A stretch of DNA of 13,444 nucleotides, taken from JAWWPG01 sp037719575 (lineage in GTDB: Bacteria; Actinomycetota; Actinomycetes; Propionibacteriales; Nocardioidaceae). Shown in pieces: positions 5,720 to 11,282 of this stretch; position 1 is the first letter of the stretch; each line of letters opens with the position of its first letter. Below the pieces are notes generated by a model that saw nothing but the letters and a program-made list of their open reading frames with translations, made no database searches and had not been told where the DNA came from. Made by a program: the position numbers and the translations under genes. The stretch is from assembly GCA_037719575.1 (NCBI GenBank), contig JBBJMF010000078.1, positions 1-13,444 of the forward strand, in the 5' to 3' direction.

Positions 5720-7027
5720 GTGCTCTCCGCGTTCGTCCACGCCTTCCGTACGCCCGACCTGCGGCGCAAGATCTTCTTCACCCTGGGTGTCCTCGCGGTC
5801 TTCCGGCTCGGCTCGGTGGTACCAGCACCCGGCGTGAACGCCACCGCCGTCCAGCAGTGCCTGGCCGACGTCCAGGACAACCAGCTCTACGGCCTGATCA
5901 ACCTGTTCTCCGGCGGGGCGTTGCTGCAGCTCGCCATCTTCGCGCTCGGGATCATGCCCTACATCACGGCGAGCATCATCATCCAGCTCCTCACCGTGGT
6001 CATCCCGCGGCTCGAGGCGCTGAAGAAGGAAGGCCAGGCCGGCCAGCCGAAGATCACGCAGTACACGCGTTACCTCACCATCGGCCTGGCGATCCTGCAG
6101 TCGACGACCATCATCGCGCTGGCCCGGACCCGCGGCCGGCTCATCCAGGGTTGCGAGCTCGACCTGCTGCGCGACACCTCGGCCGTCACGGTCCTGACGA
6201 TGGTCATCACGATGACGGCGGGCACCGCGGTCATCATGTGGCTGGGCGAGCTCATCACCTCTCGTGGCGTCGGCAACGGCATGTCGCTGCTGATCTTCAC
6301 CCAGATCGCGGCCGTGTTCCCGAGCGCGCTCTGGCAGATCCGCCTCACGAACGGCTGGGACGTGTTCGCGATCATCCTGGTCATCGGTCTGGTCGTGGTG
6401 GCCGCCGTGGTCTTCGTCGAGCAGGCCCAGCGCCGGATCCCGGTCCAGTACGCCAAGCGGATGGTGGGCCGGCGGTCCTACGGCGGGACGTCGACCTACA
6501 TCCCGCTCAAGGTGAACCAGGCCGGCGTCATCCCGGTCATCTTCGCCTCGTCCCTGCTCTACCTGCCGGCCCTCATCGTGCAGTTCTCCGCCGGTGACGG
6601 CGGGACGCTGTCCGGCTTCGAGCAGTGGATCTCCACCACGTTCACCAGAGGGTCGAGCCCGGTCTACATGCTGGTCTACGCCACGCTCATCATCTTCTTC
6701 ACGTACTTCTACGTGAGCATCACGTTCAACCCGACCGATGTCGCTGACAACATGAAGAAGTACGGCGGGTTCATCCCCGGCATCCGGGCCGGCAAGGCGA
6801 CCGCCGACTACCTCTCGTACGTGCTGTCGCGCATCACGCTGCCCGGCGCCCTCTACCTGACGCTGGTCTCGCTGATCCCGCTGATCGCCTTCGTCCTGGT
6901 GAACGCCAACCAGAACTTCCCGTTCGGCGGCACCAGCGTGCTCATCATGGTGGGCGTCGGCCTGGACACCGTGAAGCAGATCGAGAGCCAGCTCCAGCAG
7001 CGCAACTACGAGGGCTTCCTCCGCTGA
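5720..7027 (+). CDS. secY: Protein translocase subunit SecY
   Basis: SecY is the channel-forming subunit of the SecYEG translocon in the cytoplasmic membrane. The 435 residues carry the expected series of about ten hydrophobic segments. Recognisable motifs include the N-terminus FRTPDLRRKIFFTLGVLAVF, the plug-adjacent NLFSGGALLQLAIFALGIMP with YITASIIIQLL, RGVGNGMSLLIF, the cytoplasmic loop QRRIPVQYAKRMVGRRSYGG with STYIPLKVNQAGVIPVIFA, and TFNPTDVADNMKKYGGFIPG with IRAG. GTG 5720 is chosen because GGAGG (5711-5715) lies 4 nt upstream and it gives the standard N-terminus MLSAF. An upstream GTG at 5702 lacks a site. The stop overlaps adk as TGATG. Confidence 0.98.
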   Translation: MLSAFVHAFRTPDLRRKIFFTLGVLAVFRLGSVVPAPGVNATAVQQCLADVQDNQLYGLINLFSGGALLQLAIFALGIMPYITASIIIQLLTVVIPRLEALKKEGQAGQPKITQYTRYLTIGLAILQSTTIIALARTRGRLIQGCELDLLRDTSAVTVLTMVITMTAGTAVIMWLGELITSRGVGNGMSLLIFTQIAAVFPSALWQIRLTNGWDVFAIILVIGLVVVAAVVFVEQAQRRIPVQYAKRMVGRRSYGGTSTYIPLKVNQAGVIPVIFASSLLYLPALIVQFSAGDGGTLSGFEQWISTTFTRGSSPVYMLVYATLIIFFTYFYVSITFNPTDVADNMKKYGGFIPGIRAGKATADYLSYVLSRITLPGALYLTLVSLIPLIAFVLVNANQNFPFGGTSVLIMVGVGLDTVKQIESQLQQRNYEGFLR

Positions 7028-7680
7028 TGCGCGTCGTCCTCGTCGGGCCACCGGGGGCGGGCAAGGGCACGCAGGCGGAGTTCATCTCGTCGCACTTCGG
7101 CGTGCCCAAGATCTCCACCGGCGACATCTTCCGGTTCAACGTGCGTGAGCAGACGGTGCTGGGCAAGGAAGCCCGGACCTACATGGACAAGGGCGACCTG
7201 GTCCCGGACGAGGTCACGATCGCGATGGTGCGGGATCGGCTCGGCGAGATCGACGCAGCCGACGGCTTCCTGCTCGACGGGTTCCCGCGGACGGTGCCGC
7301 AGGCCGATGCGCTGCACGACCTGCTGCTCGAGCTCGTCACCCCGATCGACGTGGCGCTCGAGCTGGTGGTCGACGACGACGAGGTGGTCCGGCGGCTGTC
7401 GGGCCGGCGGACCTGCCGTCGCTGCAACCACATCTGGCACATCGATTTCGACCCGCCCAAGGTCGACGGAACCTGCGACTCGTGCGGAGGCGAGCTCGAC
7501 CAGCGCGAGGACGACCGCCCGGAGACGGTGCGCCGCCGGCTCGACGTCTACGCCGAGCAGACCGCACCGATCCTCGACCACTACGCCGACCTGCGCATGC
7601 TGGTCGGCATCGACGCGACCGGCCCGGTCGAGTCCGTCACCGAGCGGGCGATCTCCGCGCTGCGCCGGTTCTCGAGCTGA
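7027..7680 (+). CDS. adk: Adenylate kinase, long form with tetracysteine LID
   Basis: The enzyme catalyses ATP + AMP = 2 ADP in the cytoplasm. It has 217 residues. A Walker A loop GPPGAGKGT is at residues 7-15, the AMP-binding segment STGDIFR at about 30-36, LDGFPRT at 83-89, and a LID domain with C130-x2-C133 and C150-x2-C153 (a zinc-type tetracysteine), followed by DDRPETVRRRL. Some actinobacteria, including mycobacteria, carry a shorter Adk without this LID, so the long zinc form is informative. The ATG overlaps the secY stop by 1 nt. No strong ribosome binding site is close, so translation is probably coupled to secY. Confidence 0.98.
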   Translation: MRVVLVGPPGAGKGTQAEFISSHFGVPKISTGDIFRFNVREQTVLGKEARTYMDKGDLVPDEVTIAMVRDRLGEIDAADGFLLDGFPRTVPQADALHDLLLELVTPIDVALELVVDDDEVVRRLSGRRTCRRCNHIWHIDFDPPKVDGTCDSCGGELDQREDDRPETVRRRLDVYAEQTAPILDHYADLRMLVGIDATGPVESVTERAISALRRFSS

Positions 7681-7690
7681 AGGCGTCTCC

Positions 7691-8512
7691 ATGTTCGATC
7701 GACAGGTACGGATCCAGCTCAAGTCACCCGAGCAGCTTGCGCTGATGCGCGCGGCCGGCCTGGTCGTCGCGGACGCCCTTGCTGCGATGCGAGCGGCGGT
7801 CGAGGTCGGCGTGACGACGATCGAGCTCGACCACATCGCCGCCGGGGTGATCCGCGCGGCTGGGGCGCGGCCGTCGTTCCTCGGCTACCACGGCTTTCCG
7901 GCCACGATCTGCGCATCGGTGAACGACCAGATCGTGCACGGGTTCCCGTCGGTCCAGCCGCTCCGTGATGGCGACCTCGTGTCACTCGACTGCGGCGCGA
8001 TCCTCGACGGCTGGCACGGTGACGCGGCGATCACCGTCGGCGTCGGTGAGGTGACGCCCGAGCTCGTCGAGCTCATGCGCGTGACCGAGGAGTCGATGTG
8101 GCAGGGGATCGCCGCCGCGCGCGCCGAAGGGCGGCTCTCCGACATCGGCCATGCGGTCGAGACCTACGTCCGGGGCCAGGGGCCGTACGGCATCGTCGAG
8201 GAGTACGGCGGCCACGGCATCGGCACCGAGATGCACCAGGACCCGCACGTGCTCAACCACGGGCGGCCCGGTCGGGGCCCGGGACTCAAGGTGGGCATGG
8301 CGCTGGCGATCGAGCCGATGGTGACCCTCGGCCGGCCCAAGACCGAGGTGCTCGACGACGACTGGACCGTGGTCACGGTGGACGGCTCGTACGCCGCGCA
8401 CTTCGAGCACTCGATCGCGATCACCGCAGACGGCCCGAAGGTGCTCACCGCACCGCGCGACGACCCTCGTGCGCTCACGGACTCCGGGCCCGCTGCCCAC
8501 GGACGATGGTGA
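7691..8512 (+). CDS. map: Methionine aminopeptidase, type I
   Basis: MAP removes the N-terminal methionine from nascent proteins using a dinuclear metal centre. All five metal ligands are present in the 273 residues: D100 (SLDCGAI), D111 (HGDAAIT), H175 (GGHGIGTEMHQDP), E208 (AIEPMV) and E239 (FEHSIAI). The substrate-site histidines H83 (VHGFP) and H182 also remain. There is no zinc-finger or long N-terminal extension. It follows adk by 10 nt. It is the last gene of the operon here. Its stop codon runs directly into a 20-bp inverted repeat, and infA, its usual downstream neighbour in actinobacteria, is absent. Confidence 0.97.
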   Translation: MFDRQVRIQLKSPEQLALMRAAGLVVADALAAMRAAVEVGVTTIELDHIAAGVIRAAGARPSFLGYHGFPATICASVNDQIVHGFPSVQPLRDGDLVSLDCGAILDGWHGDAAITVGVGEVTPELVELMRVTEESMWQGIAAARAEGRLSDIGHAVETYVRGQGPYGIVEEYGGHGIGTEMHQDPHVLNHGRPGRGPGLKVGMALAIEPMVTLGRPKTEVLDDDWTVVTVDGSYAAHFEHSIAITADGPKVLTAPRDDPRALTDSGPAAHGRW

Positions 8513-8587
8513 TCAAGGAACTCTTGCCCCGGCCCGACCGCCTGAGAGCCCTTCGTCCATGGCTAGAGGGGCAAGAGTTCCTTGATC
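8511..8587. terminator. Perfect 20-bp inverted repeat at the map stop codon, probable terminator
   Basis: Left arm GATCAAGGAACTCTTGCCCC (8511-8530) is the exact reverse complement of 8568-8587. The 37-nt loop can form a further AGCC/GGCT stem (8547-8550 with 8561-8564). The left arm starts within the map TGA. Its position between convergent map and the lacI-type gene suggests a bidirectional terminator. No T-run follows, either now or in the reconstructed pre-insertion sequence, which is common in high-GC actinobacteria. The right arm is also part of the IS110 target. Without a genome search I cannot exclude that it is a dispersed repeat. Confidence 0.6.
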
Positions 8588-8599
8588 TGTGAGTGTCAG

Positions 8600-8831
8600 G
8601 GTGGCTGCCTGGGCGTTGGGGTGGCTGCCAGGATCGGTGTCGGTCCCGTCGGGTGACTCGTCCTTGATCTGACCGCTTCGGCGTGTCCTTGCGGTGACCC
8701 GTCCGCGGCGGGACCGGCGTCGACCTGGCCTACCTGCGCTGGCCTGATCAGAAGCCTGTCCGGACCGCGTGAGCGGTTCGTGACCCGTCACAGATGTGCC
8801 GCGCTGGCTCTGCACGTCCAGGTCGACGCCG
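8600..8831 (+). ncRNA. Candidate IS110 bridge RNA (target and donor guide RNA)
   Basis: The left end folds by eye into two large internal-loop domains. Domain 1 is closed by a 13-bp stem (8639-8651 with 8706-8718, two G-U pairs). It contains an inner hairpin with a UUCG tetraloop (8671-8687) and carries target guides at 8661-8671 and 8692-8698. Domain 2 is closed by a 10-bp stem (8719-8728 with 8818-8827) and contains an inner 8-bp hairpin with a GUGA tetraloop (8761-8780), with weaker donor guides at 8750-8755 and 8788-8791. This is the arrangement known for IS110-family bridge RNAs. A 5' repeat region (GGGTGGCTGCC at 8599-8609 and 8619-8629) may form an additional stem-loop. The RNA ends are estimates. 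Confidence 0.65.
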
Positions 8832-8868
8832 ACCGGTTCTGGCCCCGTCCTGGAAGGAAACGTGACCG

Positions 8869-9954
8869 ATGCCAACTGTTGCAGACGTGATCGACGACGT
8901 CATCGGGGTGGACACCCACACCGACACCCACACCCTGGTGTGCTGTTCACCTGCAGGTGCCGTGCGTGGCGAGCTGACCGTGGACAACAGCACCGACGGG
9001 TTCGCCGAGGCGCTGACCTGGGCGACCATGCTCGCGTCGGGTCCTTCGCTGATCTTCGGGATCGAAGGGACCCGCTCCTACGGTCAGGCATTCAGCGAGT
9101 TCCTGTCCCGGGCCGGGCTGGTCGTGGTCGAGGTCGAACGGCCGGCCCGCCGCTCGGCCCGAACCCGGCGTGGCAAGTCCGACCCGATCGACGCCAAGGC
9201 CGCTGCCCACCAGGTGCTGGCGATGGACCCCGACGCGCTGCCCACGCCACGCGCGGACGGGGACCGTGAGGCGCTGCGGATCCTGCTGGTCGCCCGCCGG
9301 GCCTTGGCCGATGAGTGCAAGAAGGCCAACGCCAGGTTGCGGGCGCTGCTGCTCACCGGCACCGACACCGACCGGGCCCTGCTCCGCGGCCCGAGATTGT
9401 CCAAGACCACCCTCACCGGCCTGACCCGACGCCGCGGCAGCAAGGGCGAGGACCGCGCCACGACCACCCGGCGGCGGGAGATCACCCGGCTGGCCAACCA
9501 GCAGCTGCGCCTGCTCGAGGAGCTCCGCGCCAACAACCGCGACCTCGCGACCATCACAGACGAGATCGCGCCCGGGCTGACCAGCGAGCACGGCGTCGGA
9601 CCGGTCAGCGCCGCCCAGCTGATCGTTTCCTACTCCCACCGCGGCCGGGTCCGCTCCGAGGCCGCGTTCGCCGCCCTGGCCGGCGTCAGCCCAGTCCAAG
9701 CCAGCTCCGGCAGACGGACCCGCCACCGGCTCAACCGGGGCGGTGACCGCCAACTCAACCGAGCCTTGCACGACATCGCCCGGACCCGGATGCGGGACTG
9801 CCCCAACACCCGCGCCTACGTCACCCGACGCACCAGCGAGACCCCGAACTTCACCACCCGCGACGCCCGACGCTGCCTCAAGCGCTATCTCGCCCGCCAC
9901 CTCTACCGACGCCTCGAAACGATCATGACGCTCGGACCCGGACCCACCACCTGA
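8869..9954 (+). CDS. IS110-family transposase (DEDD/serine recombinase)
   Basis: The 361-residue protein has the two-domain IS110 layout. The N-terminal RuvC-like DEDD domain shows D15 (GVDTHTDTHTL), E66 (FGIEGTRSYG), and D105 and D108 (KSDPIDAKAA). A middle helical region spans about residues 130-235. The C-terminal Transposase_20 domain (HGVGPVSAAQLIVSYS, then AGVSPVQASSGRRTRHRLNR) carries the presumed catalytic serine at S280 (or S279) and RGGDRQLNRALHDIA. The protein would recombine a circular donor with a target under guidance of the RNA encoded upstream. ATG 8869 has GGAAGGA 10 nt upstream. No frameshift or truncation is seen. The gene lies between two unrelated, unbroken loci. Confidence 0.95.
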   Translation: MPTVADVIDDVIGVDTHTDTHTLVCCSPAGAVRGELTVDNSTDGFAEALTWATMLASGPSLIFGIEGTRSYGQAFSEFLSRAGLVVVEVERPARRSARTRRGKSDPIDAKAAAHQVLAMDPDALPTPRADGDREALRILLVARRALADECKKANARLRALLLTGTDTDRALLRGPRLSKTTLTGLTRRRGSKGEDRATTTRRREITRLANQQLRLLEELRANNRDLATITDEIAPGLTSEHGVGPVSAAQLIVSYSHRGRVRSEAAFAALAGVSPVQASSGRRTRHRLNRGGDRQLNRALHDIARTRMRDCPNTRAYVTRRTSETPNFTTRDARRCLKRYLARHLYRRLETIMTLGPGPTT

Positions 9955-9956
9955 CC

Positions 9957-9962
9957 TTGACA
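9957..9962 (+). promoter_or_regulatory. Consensus -35 box in the IS right end (possible half of a junction promoter)
   Basis: TTGACA, a perfect -35 hexamer, lies 2 nt after the transposase stop and 12 nt before the core, pointing out of the element. In IS110-family circles a promoter is assembled across the right-end/left-end junction. Joining these ends through GT puts TGTCAG (8594-8599) at 17-bp spacing, only a 3/6 match to a -10. The -35 is clear; the -10 partner is weak. Confidence 0.45.
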
Positions 9963-9975
9963 ACACATAGAAGCG

Positions 9976-11049
9976 TCACCGTGCGGGGGCGGCGGAGCGC
10001 AGGACTTGACGTCGGCGTCGGATCGGCGGCGCGGTCGACCCGCGGACGACGAGGCGGGTCGGGACGACGACGCGGGCGAACGGGTCACCGCGACCGTCGA
10101 GCGCATCGAGCAGCATCGTTGCCGCCGCCGCCCCGATCCGGGCGACCGGCTGGGCGATCGTGGTGAGGTTCACCACGCCCGCCATGTCGTGGTCGTCGAA
10201 CCCGACCACCGACATGTGCCGGGGCACCTCCAGCCCGGCGAGGCGCATCGTACGGAGCGCGCCGAACGCGGTCTCATCGGAATCGGCGAAGATCGCGGTG
10301 GGCATCCGGCGCGCGGCGAGCAGGTTCTGGGTGGCTACCGCCGCGCCGTCAAGCCCCCACTCGCCGGTGACGATCCACTCGGGTTCGGTTTCCAAGCCGG
10401 CCTCGGCGACCGCGCTGAGGAAGCTGGCGCGGCGCTGGTCCGGAACCTCGAACCCCAGCCCGGGCACGGCCTCGGCGCGGATCATGCCGATCTGCTCGTG
10501 GCCGAGGTGAGCCAGGTGCTGCACGGCCATCCGGACGCTCTGCGTCTCGTCGATGCCGACGCTTGCCACCCCGAGCGCTGCGCCGGCGACCACGGTGATC
10601 GGCACCCCGAGCGCTTGGATCTGCACCTGCTCGTCAGGCTGCAGCGCGACGTCGACCAAGATCACGCCGTCGACCTTGCGGTTGAACGGTTGCCGCTGGA
10701 AGAACCGGGTCCGGCCGGCGGCGTCACCGAGGTTGGTCAGGAGCAGGTCGTAGCCGGCCCCCCGAAGTACCTGCTCGACCCCGTCGACCACCCGCATGAA
10801 GTACCAGCGGGAGAGGAACGGCACGACGACGCCGATCGTCGTGGTGCGACCGGACGCGAGACCTGAGGCTGCCGGGGACGCGACGTAGCCGAGCTCGTCG
10901 GCGGCCCGCTCGACCCGCTCGCGCGTCGAGCTGGCGACGTTGGGCATGCCGCGGAGCGACCGCGACACCGTCGAGGCCGATACGCCGGCCTGGTCGGCCA
11001 CGTCGAAGATCGTCGCCGGAGCGGTCTGGCGGTGTAGGCGTCGGGCCAA
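9976..11049 (-). CDS. LacI-family transcriptional repressor
   Basis: From TTG 11049 the protein has 357 residues. A LacI helix-turn-helix sits at about residues 12-40 (ATIFDVADQAGVSASTVSRS), a hinge follows (about 58-68), and a periplasmic-binding-like effector domain starts at TIGVVVPFLSRWYFMRVVDG and ends near PTRLVVRGSTAPP, with a basic 15-residue tail. Key family segments include GVILVD, SVGIDE, DQRRASFLSAV and IFADSDETAFGALRTM. TTG is chosen because GGAGGAGG (complement of about 11055-11062) lies 5 nt upstream. The longer frame starting at GTG 11106 would run through the operator-like palindrome. The gene is divergent from a sugar-binding protein gene and probably controls it. The stop codon abuts the IS end. 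Confidence 0.93.
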   Translation of the reverse strand: MARRLHRQTAPATIFDVADQAGVSASTVSRSLRGMPNVASSTRERVERAADELGYVASPAASGLASGRTTTIGVVVPFLSRWYFMRVVDGVEQVLRGAGYDLLLTNLGDAAGRTRFFQRQPFNRKVDGVILVDVALQPDEQVQIQALGVPITVVAGAALGVASVGIDETQSVRMAVQHLAHLGHEQIGMIRAEAVPGLGFEVPDQRRASFLSAVAEAGLETEPEWIVTGEWGLDGAAVATQNLLAARRMPTAIFADSDETAFGALRTMRLAGLEVPRHMSVVGFDDHDMAGVVNLTTIAQPVARIGAAAATMLLDALDGRGDPFARVVVPTRLVVRGSTAPPIRRRRQVLRSAAPAR

Positions 11050-11087
11050 CGATTCCTCCTCCGGTGATCGACGGCACGGGCTCTGGC

Positions 11088-11101
11088 TGCAAGCGCTTTC
11101 G
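11088..11101. promoter_or_regulatory. LacI-family operator candidate (site 1)
   Basis: TGCAAGCGCTTTCG is a near-palindrome centred on CG, the classic LacI/GalR-family operator form. It lies 39 nt upstream of the repressor TTG start and 181 nt upstream of the binding-protein gene, so it could mediate autoregulation. Confidence 0.6.
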
Positions 11102-11155
11102 GCCACGGGTGCCAGAACCCGCTCACCTCGTCACCGTAGCGGCTGATCACGGTTC

Positions 11156-11169
11156 GGAAAACGCTGCCA
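11156..11169. promoter_or_regulatory. Weaker LacI-type operator candidate (site 2)
   Basis: GGAAAACGCTGCCA matches the reverse complement of site 1 at 10 of 14 positions, including the AAA-CGCT core. Centres are 68 bp apart, so two repressor dimers could act together. It is degenerate and could be chance. Confidence 0.3.
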
Positions 11170-11217
11170 GCCCCCTTGGCCTGCGGCCCAAGTCGTGGCA
11201 CAGTCACGTGGTGCTGG

Positions 11218-11233
11218 TGTGATCCAGGTCACG
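11218..11233. promoter_or_regulatory. Crp/GlxR-type binding site candidate
   Basis: TGTGATCCAGGTCACG matches the Crp/GlxR consensus TGTGA-N6-TCACA at 9 of 10 specified bases. It is 49 nt upstream of the sugar-binding protein ATG, a plausible place for carbon-source control by a cAMP-responsive regulator alongside the local LacI-type repressor. Whether it activates or represses depends on the promoter, which I could not locate. Confidence 0.5.
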
Positions 11234-11282
11234 ACGACCGGCTGCACCGCGCCGACTGTCCCGAACGAGAGGTAGACCCGCA

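Larger units (their letters stand above)
8591..9976 (+). mobile_element. IS110-family insertion sequence (IS110 group layout), about 1.39 kb
   Basis: The element comprises a long left non-coding end (8591-8868), a DEDD/serine recombinase gene (8869-9954) and a short right end (9955-9974). Ends were inferred by matching guide-like sequences in the left end to both flanks. These place a GT core at 8589-8590 and again at 9975-9976. There are no terminal inverted repeats, as expected for this family. The reconstructed empty site reads TTCCTTGATCT-GT-CACCGTGCG. The length fits IS110 elements (about 1.2-1.55 kb). The open recombinase frame and complete ends suggest a possibly active copy. The ends need experimental or comparative confirmation. 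Confidence 0.8.

Noticed and set aside
5495..7051. 518-codon minus-strand open frame antisense to secY
   Set aside because: It is a codon-bias shadow of a certain gene in high-GC DNA. The predicted product is low-complexity, Asp/Arg/Glu-rich and shows no family motif.
8591..9974. Terminal inverted repeats of the insertion sequence
   Set aside because: The left (GAGTGTCAGG) and right (reverse complement GCTTCTATGT) ends do not match, as expected for IS110. The 20-bp inverted repeat at 8511-8587 lies outside the element.
11050..11106. Upstream GTG start (11106) for the LacI-type gene
   Set aside because: It would add 19 residues without family similarity, would run across the operator palindrome and lacks a ribosome binding site. 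TTG 11049 has an ideal one.
11176..11204. TTGGCC - 17 bp - CACAGT as promoter of the sugar-binding protein gene
   Set aside because: The matches are only 4/6 and 3/6, too weak in GC-rich DNA to claim.
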